64,000 nt of DNA from Subtercola boreus (GTDB taxonomy: Bacteria > Actinomycetota > Actinomycetes > Actinomycetales > Microbacteriaceae), in assembly GCF_003399625.1 (NCBI RefSeq), contig NZ_NBXA01000034.1:1-64000 (forward strand), in the 5' to 3' direction. Position numbers and translations under genes: made by a program. Below the pieces are notes generated by a model that was not told where the DNA came from, searched no databases, and saw only the letters and a program-made list of their open reading frames with translations. Below are positions 17,767 to 25,005 of this stretch, one piece after another (positions within the stretch are counted from its first letter, which is position 1; the number at the start of each line of letters is the position of its first letter).

Positions 17767-19133
17767 CGACCGGCCTCCAGCACAGCGCCCAGCGCATCGA
17801 GCAACCGCTCGGCATGCGAAACGTCGAAGACGAGTGGCGGCCGGATCTTCAGGACGTTGCCGTAACGGCCTGATGCGCTGACAAGGACCCTGCGCTCGCG
17901 CAGGCCGTTCACGACCTGTGAAGCCAGCACCGGATCAGGGGCCGTGGAACCGGCGTTTGCCGGCCGTCTGTGCCGGTCATCCCGCGAGGGATCGACGAAC
18001 TCGACGGCCAGAAACAGCCCTTCCCCCCGCACCTGTCCGATCCGCTGCTCTTCTGAGGCCAGCGTCTCCAGTCCCTGCTTCAGCAGCGATCCGACAGCGG
18101 TTGCCTGCGCGAGCAGGCCCCGTTCTTCGATCTCGTCGAGAACTGCACCGGCCGCAGCGATGCTGACCGGGTTTCCACCGAAGGTATTGAAGTAGCGGAC
18201 ATCACGGCCGAACGCGTCGAACAGGGACTCTCGTCCGACGACGGCCGAGATCGGAATTCCGTTGCCCATCGGCTTTCCGAGCACGACCAGATCCGGTTCG
18301 ACAGCGAGCCGGAGAAAGCCCCACCACTCCGAGCCGAGTCGCCCGAATCCCGGCTGAACCTCGTCGGCAATGTACAGGCCTCCCTCGCGGTGTGCCACGT
18401 CGACCGCATCCCGCAAGAAGTCACTCGGCGACGTCACCAGCCCGTCACTGGACAGAACCGAGTCGACGATGAGGGCAGAGAAGCCCACACCGCGTCGCCG
18501 CAATTCGGCTATCGCCTTCTCGACGCGGTCGGCAAACAGGGTCGCCAGCTCGCCGGGTGCCTCGCGAAGCGGATCGGGCGCCGGGACGGTGACGACATGG
18601 TGCGGAAGAAGATTGTTGGGGCCGAGGCTCGGCGAGATGGCTGCGGCAGACTGAGTCGTCCCGTGGTAGGCGTTCGCCGTGATGACGAGTCCGGTGGCAC
18701 CGGTGGCGTGCGAAGCGATACGAAGTGCGAGGTCGACGGCCTCACTGCCCGTACACGCGTAGATGATCTGGCTGAGGTGCGGCGGGAAGAGGTGGAGCAG
18801 GCGCTCACTGTAATCGACGACGGAATCCGTGAGGTATCTGGTGTGTGTGTTCAACCGACCCAGTTGTCCGGCCACGGCCGCCTGCACCCGTTCATTCGAG
18901 TGACCGACCGCCGGCACGTTGTTGTAGGCATCCAGGTAGTCGAGGTCATCAGCGTCGAAAAGGAGTGCGCCATACCCTCGACTCACCGCGACGGGGCGTT
19001 CGTAGAACAGGCGATAGGGAGCTCCGAGAACCTTCTGACGGCGGGCGATGAGCGCCGCCGCGCGCGGTTCGAGCTCGACCCCGGCCGCCGGATCGAAGCT
19101 GTTGACCATATGCATCGTGTCGGCAGAATCCAT
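17760..19133 (-). CDS. Class III PLP enzyme, ethanolamine-phosphate / phosphohydroxylysine phospho-lyase-like
   Basis: A 457-residue PLP enzyme of the class III aminotransferase fold. The segment RRQKVLGAPYRLFYERPV, the NNVPAVGHSNERVQAAV stretch and LNTHTRYLTDSVVDYSERL resemble the mammalian AGXT2L1/AGXT2L2 ammonio-phospholyases more than ordinary omega-transaminases. PLP residues are TGSEA (128-132), AYHG (155-158), DEVQ (257-260) and Lys287 in VLGKPMGNG. Those enzymes eliminate phosphate and ammonia from phosphoethanolamine or 5-phosphohydroxylysine to give an aldehyde. A kinase of the matching type is encoded divergently at 19218. AGGAGG lies 6 bases before the ATG. A plain transaminase remains the alternative. 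Confidence 0.75.
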   Translation of the reverse strand: MDSADTMHMVNSFDPAAGVELEPRAAALIARRQKVLGAPYRLFYERPVAVSRGYGALLFDADDLDYLDAYNNVPAVGHSNERVQAAVAGQLGRLNTHTRYLTDSVVDYSERLLHLFPPHLSQIIYACTGSEAVDLALRIASHATGATGLVITANAYHGTTQSAAAISPSLGPNNLLPHHVVTVPAPDPLREAPGELATLFADRVEKAIAELRRRGVGFSALIVDSVLSSDGLVTSPSDFLRDAVDVAHREGGLYIADEVQPGFGRLGSEWWGFLRLAVEPDLVVLGKPMGNGIPISAVVGRESLFDAFGRDVRYFNTFGGNPVSIAAAGAVLDEIEERGLLAQATAVGSLLKQGLETLASEEQRIGQVRGEGLFLAVEFVDPSRDDRHRRPANAGSTAPDPVLASQVVNGLRERRVLVSASGRYGNVLKIRPPLVFDVSHAERLLDALGAVLEAGRW

Positions 19134-19146
19134 GGCATCCTCCTAG

Positions 19147-19179
19147 ATTGCTATTCAATACTATATATTGGTGACCAAT
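19147..19179. promoter_or_regulatory. Two ATTG-N5-CAAT inverted repeats in divergent promoter
   Basis: ATTGCTATTCAAT (19147-19159) and ATTGGTGACCAAT (19167-19179) share the 13-bp format ATTG-N5-CAAT and start exactly 20 bp apart. The second is a perfect inverted repeat about a central G. The sequence between also pairs (CAATA at 19156, TATTG at 19166). They occupy the 84-bp divergent gap between the phospho-lyase-like gene and the kinase. The length and the TTGGT/ACCAA core resemble FadR-type GntR sites, so the GntR protein encoded at 17083 is the likely binder. Confidence 0.65.
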
Positions 19180-19217
19180 CCGCGCACTTCTTGCTGTGCG
19201 CGGTCGAGAGGAAATTC

Positions 19218-20288
19218 ATGACCAGCAGAGACGCCAGCGACGGGTCCGCTTCCGATGCAGTGGATCTGTCGACCGAAGCGGTGGCGGCGCTTGTCGCAAC
19301 CCACTACGGATCTGCCATCGGGGAGCTGACCCTTCTCGGCGCCGAGAGCTCCACCGTCTGCCGGGCGCAGGCCATCGACGGCTCCGTGATGGCCGTGAAG
19401 ATCTTCTGGGATCGCGCCGACTCGGCAGAGACGATCCGCTGGCAACATGAGGTCGTCTCGAGACTGGCGGAGTCCGGATTGCCGGTGGCTCGACCGATTC
19501 GAGCCGTGGACGGTGCGCTCACCGCAGTGGGGGAGGTCGATGGACGCCCTGTCCTGCTCCAGGCCTCGGAATGGCTGGTCGGAACCCCTCTCGAAGACGC
19601 TCCACCCACCACCCCCCTCCTGCGCGAGGTCGGGCGAACGGCCGCTCGGCTGCACGGCGCCCTGTTGAGAGAGAAAGCGCCGGCCGGGCTCCCCGTGCAC
19701 GATTGGGAGATCACGCGCTCGCGCTCCACTATCGATGCGGCAGTGAGAGAAATCCGGTACGCCTCCGAGCATCGCTTCCCGACCGCCGAGGGATTCCCTT
19801 CGGTCGAACGCCTGCTTGCCGTCGCCGACGACGTGTGCCGCCTCCTCCGAGACTGCGTCGAACCTCTCTTGGCAACCCTCCCCAGGGCCGTGGTGCACCA
19901 TGACCTGCACGATTCGAACCTGCTCGTCGGCTCGCTTCAGGACCCAGCCAGAGTGGTGGGGATACTCGACTTCGGGGACATGCTCGAGAGCGTACGGATC
20001 TCGGAGCCGATCATCGCGGCAGCGTACGCAGCCCGCAACAGCCGAGAACCCCTTGCCGCAGTGAGGGAGGTGCTCACCGGATGGTCGGAGTCCGTGCCCG
20101 TCACGGCAGCCGAGTCCACGGTCGTTCTTCCGCTGGCCGCTGCGCGACTCACCGCGAACGCCGCCGTCTGGAGTTCGCGACTCGGCTCGTCTCGGGCCGC
20201 GTATGCCGCCGCCCGCATGCGTGGTTCTGTCCGGACAGCCGAACTCCTCCTGCACGGGCTGGACGAGCGGGCTCCCCACCCGGCCTAG
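19218..20288 (+). CDS. Aminoglycoside-phosphotransferase-fold small-molecule kinase
   Basis: A 356-residue APH/choline-kinase-fold kinase. The nucleotide lysine is Lys61 in VMAVKIF, the catalytic loop is HHDLHDSN (227-234) and the metal-binding motif is DFGD (251-254), all intact. It starts at ATG 19218 with GAGAGGAAA upstream. The fold covers choline/ethanolamine kinase, hydroxylysine kinase and homoserine kinase-like enzymes. Its divergence from a phospho-lyase-like gene over shared operators suggests that it phosphorylates an amino alcohol or hydroxy amino acid that the lyase then cleaves. A drug-resistance role is possible but not favoured by context. Confidence 0.75.
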   Translation: MTSRDASDGSASDAVDLSTEAVAALVATHYGSAIGELTLLGAESSTVCRAQAIDGSVMAVKIFWDRADSAETIRWQHEVVSRLAESGLPVARPIRAVDGALTAVGEVDGRPVLLQASEWLVGTPLEDAPPTTPLLREVGRTAARLHGALLREKAPAGLPVHDWEITRSRSTIDAAVREIRYASEHRFPTAEGFPSVERLLAVADDVCRLLRDCVEPLLATLPRAVVHHDLHDSNLLVGSLQDPARVVGILDFGDMLESVRISEPIIAAAYAARNSREPLAAVREVLTGWSESVPVTAAESTVVLPLAAARLTANAAVWSSRLGSSRAAYAAARMRGSVRTAELLLHGLDERAPHPA

Positions 20289-20297
20289 TCTGGAGTC

Positions 20298-21317
20298 GTG
20301 CAAGAACCGGTGACGCTTCAGGACATTGCCGACCGGGTCGGCGTCGCTCGCGGCACCGTGTCTTCGGCCCTCAGCGGGAAGGGCCGCATATCGGCCGAGA
20401 CCAGAGACCGCATCCGCGCGACGGCCGAGGAGCTCGGGTACGTGGCGAATACGGTCGCCCGGAACCTCCGCGTGTCCCGTTCGGGATCCATCGGTCTGCA
20501 CGTGCCCGACGACCCCCTCAGCTACCCGTTCTACATGGCCGTCGTGTACGGAGTGGTGACCAGGGCGCAGGAGGAGGGGATCCTGGTCACCGTCGTACCG
20601 AAGTCCATCAGCAACGACACACGCTTCGAGGATCACCTCGACGGCTTCATCGTCATCGACCCGCACGACGGCGACGAGATGGCAGCCCGACTGCTCCGGG
20701 GTCGGCGACCGGTCGTGAGCGGCGAGGCGCCGCCGGCCGATGTTCCCGCGCCCGCCGCCATCGTGACGTCGGACAACCACGCTGGGGCGACCGAACTGGT
20801 GCGGCATCTCGTCGACCGGGGTGCGCGATCCGTTCTCGGCGTCATCGCCCCGCCGGTTGCCGCGTGGTCGCGGGAGGTCGCCGCGGGCTTCCACCTCGCC
20901 GTCGAAGACTCCGGCATCCGGAGTACGACGATCATCCTCGGCCCCGACGTCGGTCCTGAGCAGATCAGCGAACAGATCGCAGCAGCCGTGACAGACGATG
21001 TGGATGCTGTTCTCTGCGCGGCCGAGGGGACCGCTCTGATCGCCCTGCAGACCCTCACGAAGATGGGCAGACGGGTCGGAGTCGATATTTTGCTGGCGAG
21101 CTGGCCCGACAGCCTCGCCCTCTCTGCCACCATTCCGTCGGTCTCATCCATCGATCTGAGAGCACGCGCCATCGGGGCGGCCTGCGTCGAGGCGTTGATC
21201 GAGGCGATAGAGGAGGCCGCCAACACCTCCGCGAACGCGCCCACCTCGACGAGAACCATCCACGTTCCCTACGAGCTGGTGCTGCGGGATTCGACCCGCC
21301 GACTGACCGGCAGGTGA
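20298..21317 (+). CDS. LacI family transcriptional regulator
   Basis: A 339-residue LacI-type repressor starting at GTG 20298, 9 bp after the kinase stop. The N-terminal helix-turn-helix is textbook (LQDIADRVGVARGTVSSALS), with the hinge helix at about residues 50-60. The periplasmic-binding-like effector domain follows (GSIGLHVPDD, then ATELVRHLVDRGARSVLGV). The LacI-type palindrome 40 bp downstream of its stop lies in front of the permease gene, so it probably represses the permease-amidohydrolase-DUF3237 operon. The effector may be the permease substrate. Confidence 0.88.
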   Translation: MQEPVTLQDIADRVGVARGTVSSALSGKGRISAETRDRIRATAEELGYVANTVARNLRVSRSGSIGLHVPDDPLSYPFYMAVVYGVVTRAQEEGILVTVVPKSISNDTRFEDHLDGFIVIDPHDGDEMAARLLRGRRPVVSGEAPPADVPAPAAIVTSDNHAGATELVRHLVDRGARSVLGVIAPPVAAWSREVAAGFHLAVEDSGIRSTTIILGPDVGPEQISEQIAAAVTDDVDAVLCAAEGTALIALQTLTKMGRRVGVDILLASWPDSLALSATIPSVSSIDLRARAIGAACVEALIEAIEEAANTSANAPTSTRTIHVPYELVLRDSTRRLTGR

Positions 21318-21356
21318 ATCCGGGGAAAAGTGGTGCTGGTGTTTCCAGCCGAACAC

Positions 21357-21376
21357 ATGCATAATCGATTTTGCAT
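21357..21376. promoter_or_regulatory. LacI-type operator palindrome
   Basis: ATGCATAATCGATTTTGCAT is a 20-bp palindrome with a single mismatched pair and a central CG inside AATCGATT. This is the standard format of LacI-family operators. It lies 67-86 bp upstream of the permease start (21443), directly downstream of the lacI-like gene, and is therefore its probable operator. Confidence 0.65.
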
Positions 21377-21442
21377 CGGCGCACTGCGCCCTGTGCCTCA
21401 GCCCTTCTCCGGCTGGCGTCCGCGTTTGCAAAGGAGCAAGAC

Positions 21443-22918
21443 ATGCCGACCACCTCCGCGGAATCCCCGACCACGGCGATTCCCGACAGCACCACCGCAC
21501 GCACAGCACTCCGCAGCAACGCTCTCGGAGTCAGTTCCCTCGTCTTCATCGTCATCTCGGCCGCCGCCCCCCTCACGGTCATCGCCGGCATCGGCCCCCT
21601 GGCCATCCTGATCGGCGGCATCGGTGCACCGTTGGCGTACCTGATCGCCGGGCTCGTCCTCGCGATCTTCGCCGTTGCCTTCATGGCGATGACCCGGCAC
21701 ATCAGAGCCCTCGGCGGGTTCTACACGTACATCGCTGAATCGCTCGGCAAGGTTCTGGGTCTCGGAGCCTCGACCCTCGCCTGGTTCTCGTACAACGCGC
21801 TCCAGATCGGGCTCTACGGGCTCTTCGGTGTACAGGCCAATGGGCTGATCAAGATCGTGTCGGGCGTCGATGTGCCCTGGTGGCTGCTCGCCGCGCTCTG
21901 CATCGCGGCCGTCTATGTCGTCGCCTCCCGGGGAGTCGACGTGGGCGCGCGACTGCTCGCGGTCCTCCTTTCGGCCGAGACGCTGATTCTGCTCATCTTC
22001 GCCGTCGCGGTCTTCGCGCAGCACGGCGCAGCCGGCATCACCTTCGGTTCGTTCGACCCCGCCACGCTGATGAACCCAGGGATGCTCGCCATCCTCGGGT
22101 TCGCCTTCGCCGCCTTCATGGGCTTCGAATCGACCGTTCTCTACCGCGCCGAGGCTCGCCGACCCGACATCACCATTCCCCGCGCCACGTACATCTCCGT
22201 CATCTTCATGGGACTGTTCTACGCTTTCATCATCTGGGCGATCATCATCGCGCTGGGTGAAGCGAACGCCGTCGCCGGTGCCGCCGATGACTCCGCGACC
22301 CTCGTCTTCCGGCTGGCCGCCCAGTATCTCGGCCCCTGGGCTGAGATCACCATGTACGTGTTGGTCGTGACGAGCGTCTTCGCAGCCCAGCTCGCGTTTC
22401 ACAACGCCATCAATCGCTACTCCTTCGCTCTGGCACGCGATGGCGTGTTCCCCCGGGCGCTCTTCCGCACCGGTGCGACGACAGGAGCTCCCTGGCCGGC
22501 CGGGCTCGTGCAGACCGTGCTCGCCGCGGTCGTGGTCGGGCTCTTCGCCGCGGTGGGGGCAGACCCCTACCTGCAGCTCGTGCTGTGGGTGAATGGGCCG
22601 GGCGCCATCGGCATCGTTGCTCTGCAGGCCCTGACCTCGGTCGCGGTCGTCGTGTTCTTCGTCCGCCATCGCAACATAGCGCGTGCCTGGTACGTCCTTC
22701 CCGCAGCCGTCCTCAGTGCCCTCGCGATGCTCGCTCTGCTGACGGCCCTCATCGGAACACTCGACCTGCTCACGGCAGCGGGGCCGGTCGTCAACACCAT
22801 CCTCATCTCCGCCGTCACCGCTTCGTTCATCATCGGCGCCGTGCTCGCGTCGGTGTGGCGGCGAACCCGTCCGTCCGTCTACGCCCGCATCGGCGGCACT
22901 GAGGAGATCGCTTCATGA
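21443..22918 (+). CDS. APC family permease
   Basis: A 491-residue membrane transporter of the amino acid-polyamine-organocation superfamily with about 12-14 hydrophobic segments. The first reads VSSLVFIVISAAAPLTVIAG, the region typical for APC substrate binding. AAGGAG lies 7 bases before the ATG. It is the first gene of an operon with an amidohydrolase (ATGA overlap) and a DUF3237 protein, behind a LacI-type operator. It would import an amino acid, amine or amide that the amidohydrolase attacks. Exact substrate cannot be read. Confidence 0.88.
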   Translation: MPTTSAESPTTAIPDSTTARTALRSNALGVSSLVFIVISAAAPLTVIAGIGPLAILIGGIGAPLAYLIAGLVLAIFAVAFMAMTRHIRALGGFYTYIAESLGKVLGLGASTLAWFSYNALQIGLYGLFGVQANGLIKIVSGVDVPWWLLAALCIAAVYVVASRGVDVGARLLAVLLSAETLILLIFAVAVFAQHGAAGITFGSFDPATLMNPGMLAILGFAFAAFMGFESTVLYRAEARRPDITIPRATYISVIFMGLFYAFIIWAIIIALGEANAVAGAADDSATLVFRLAAQYLGPWAEITMYVLVVTSVFAAQLAFHNAINRYSFALARDGVFPRALFRTGATTGAPWPAGLVQTVLAAVVVGLFAAVGADPYLQLVLWVNGPGAIGIVALQALTSVAVVVFFVRHRNIARAWYVLPAAVLSALAMLALLTALIGTLDLLTAAGPVVNTILISAVTASFIIGAVLASVWRRTRPSVYARIGGTEEIAS

Positions 22919-24525
22919 CAACATTCGCACCGGCCGACATCGTCATCTTCGGCTCGATCATCACGCCCGAAACCCTTGCTGGCGGTGCGCGGGCCGGCTA
23001 CGTCGCGGTACGTGACGGAATCATCGTCGGAGTCGGCGAGCGCTCGATGGGCGCCGCCCCCGCAGCATCCGCCAGGCGGGTGATCGACCTCGGATCCGCT
23101 TCCGTGACCTCCGGTCTGGTGGATGCCCACATCCACCCCATTGCCGGCTACGAAATGACGCGTGGTGTCGATCTCACCGGAATCCGCACCTGGGACGGGG
23201 TGCGCGACGCTCTCCGCGCGGAGGTGGCCGAACACCCGGACGGCTGGGTGGCCGGCTGGGGCTTCGACCCGACGGCATTCGAGGGACGCGCCTGGTCGAA
23301 TGACATCCTCGACGGTATCGCGGATGATCGACTGCTGCAGTTCACGTTCTTCGATGCGCACGCCTCGCTCGTGTCGCAGCCCGTTCTGGACCTCGTCGGC
23401 ATCACAGGTGCCGAGACGTTCGCCGACGCCGGTTCGGTCGGACTCCGGCCGTCGGGGAAACCGAGCGGGGTGTTGTACGAGAACTCGGCCCAGGGACTGG
23501 TGCATTCGTTCATCCCCGAGGTGTCGCGCGAGGATCGCGTGGAGGCCCTGCGCACCCTGTTCGACGGCATGGCAGAAACCGGCCTGACCTCCGGCCAGAT
23601 GCTGGACTTCGCCTTGCCCGACAGTCTGGACATCCTCGACGACCTGGAGAACAGCAGCGACCTGTCGATCCGGCTGCGAGTCTCGCCGTGGCTGCAGCCG
23701 GGCGCCGGCCAGGCACGGCTCGAGGAACTGCTTCAGATGCAGGGACGGCACGGCCGACGATGGCACGTGCGCGGGGTGAAGCTGATCATCGACGGAACGA
23801 TCGACAACAGCACGGCCTGGCTGTTCGAACCCGACAGCCAGGGCCGCTCGACCTCGTCGCTCTGGCTCCACCCCGACGAGTACGTCCGGGCGCTCTCGTA
23901 CTTCGACTCCCACGGAGTACCGACGACCACGCATGCCATCGGAGACAAAGGCGTATCGTTCGTGGCCAGGGCGATCCGCGACAACACCGCCGGCGTGCTC
24001 ACCCACCGCATCGAACACATCGAGACTCTCCCCGACGACGTTCTGGCCGAGATCGCGGAATCCCACGCCTCGACGAGCATGCAACCGACCCACTGCACAC
24101 ACTTCGTGCGCGCTGACGGCACCGACAACTGGTCGGAGCGTCTCGGGCCCGAACGGGCAGCGCGAGGATGGCGCATCCGGGACCTGCGCGACAACGGCAT
24201 CACCGTCGCCCTCGGTTCCGACTGGCCGATCGCCCCCTACGACCCGAAAGCGATCATGGTCTCAGCGCGGCTCCGCCGGGTTGCCGGCAGTCCGGAAGCC
24301 GAGCCGGTCGGAGCCGACCAGACGATCTCCGCGGCGCGGGCGCTGGAGGGGTACACGTCACAGTACTGGCAATCGGTGGGCGAGCCGGGTGGTCAGATCG
24401 TCGAGGGCGCTCGCGCCGATCTCGCAGCCTTCGATCGGGATCCTCTCGGCGACGCCGATGCCTTCGCCGAGGCGGCCGTCCTGCTCACGATGATCGACGG
24501 AGAGATCGTGGTCGACCACACATGA
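22915..24525 (+). CDS. YtcJ-like metal-dependent amidohydrolase (Amidohydro_3)
   Basis: A 536-residue amidohydrolase. The metal site is visible: LVDAHIHP (residues about 66-73), a central lysine in GVKLIIDGT, THAIGDKG and HRIEHIE for the metal histidines, and GSDWPIAP for the catalytic aspartate. YtcJ-type enzymes hydrolyse amides or formamides and are cytosolic. It overlaps the permease stop and the DUF3237 start by 4 bp each, so permease, hydrolase and DUF3237 protein are translationally coupled. It is clearly related to the enzyme at 31062 (shared DNWSxRxGPERAAxGWRxRDLRD pattern) and more distantly to that at 25006. Confidence 0.87.
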   Translation: MTTFAPADIVIFGSIITPETLAGGARAGYVAVRDGIIVGVGERSMGAAPAASARRVIDLGSASVTSGLVDAHIHPIAGYEMTRGVDLTGIRTWDGVRDALRAEVAEHPDGWVAGWGFDPTAFEGRAWSNDILDGIADDRLLQFTFFDAHASLVSQPVLDLVGITGAETFADAGSVGLRPSGKPSGVLYENSAQGLVHSFIPEVSREDRVEALRTLFDGMAETGLTSGQMLDFALPDSLDILDDLENSSDLSIRLRVSPWLQPGAGQARLEELLQMQGRHGRRWHVRGVKLIIDGTIDNSTAWLFEPDSQGRSTSSLWLHPDEYVRALSYFDSHGVPTTTHAIGDKGVSFVARAIRDNTAGVLTHRIEHIETLPDDVLAEIAESHASTSMQPTHCTHFVRADGTDNWSERLGPERAARGWRIRDLRDNGITVALGSDWPIAPYDPKAIMVSARLRRVAGSPEAEPVGADQTISAARALEGYTSQYWQSVGEPGGQIVEGARADLAAFDRDPLGDADAFAEAAVLLTMIDGEIVVDHT

Positions 24526-24995
24526 CCCCCACGTCGATGACCGTTCCGCCCGTGCCGTCGCTCACCCGGTGCTTCGACGTGGTGGTGCACCTGGGCCCGA
24601 TCGAGGATCACGGCCCGACGCGGGTCGGTCATCGACGTGTGGTGCCGATCTCCGGCGGTGAGATCACCGGCGACATCGAGGCGACAGTGCTTCCCGGGGG
24701 CGCCGACTGGCAGGTGGTGCGCCCCGACGGCACCGTCGAACTGGATGCGCGCTACTCTGCCAGAACGCGAGGTGGAGGGTTGGTCCTCATCCACGCTGCC
24801 GGCGTTCGAACCGGCACGCCGAAGACACTCCAGGCCCTCCTCGACGGATCGGAGGTCGCCCCGGACTCGTACTACTTCCGCACCCAGATCACGCTCGAAT
24901 GCGCTCACGACCCGGAACTGGAGAGACGACTCTTCATCGGTTCGTGTCTTCGAACGCGAGACGCCGTGCGGTACGTCGCCTACCGGGTCGACTAA
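24522..24995 (+). CDS. DUF3237 domain-containing protein
   Basis: A 157-residue protein of the DUF3237 family, predicted to be a single small beta-rich domain. The pattern GPTRVGHRRVVPISGGEITGD near residue 30 followed by GADWQVVRPDGTVELDARYS is characteristic. Members have no firmly known activity. Its ATG overlaps the amidohydrolase stop (ATGA), so it is part of the permease-amidohydrolase operon and may act on the same substrate or product. It ends 10 bp before the convergent amidohydrolase gene. Confidence 0.8.
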   Translation: MTPTSMTVPPVPSLTRCFDVVVHLGPIEDHGPTRVGHRRVVPISGGEITGDIEATVLPGGADWQVVRPDGTVELDARYSARTRGGGLVLIHAAGVRTGTPKTLQALLDGSEVAPDSYYFRTQITLECAHDPELERRLFIGSCLRTRDAVRYVAYRVD

Positions 24996-25005
24996 GACCG
25001 CCCCG

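Noticed and set aside
20298-21317. LacI regulator as controller of the kinase gene just upstream
   Set aside because: The kinase has its own divergent promoter with GntR-type sites, and the LacI-type palindrome is located downstream, before the permease gene.
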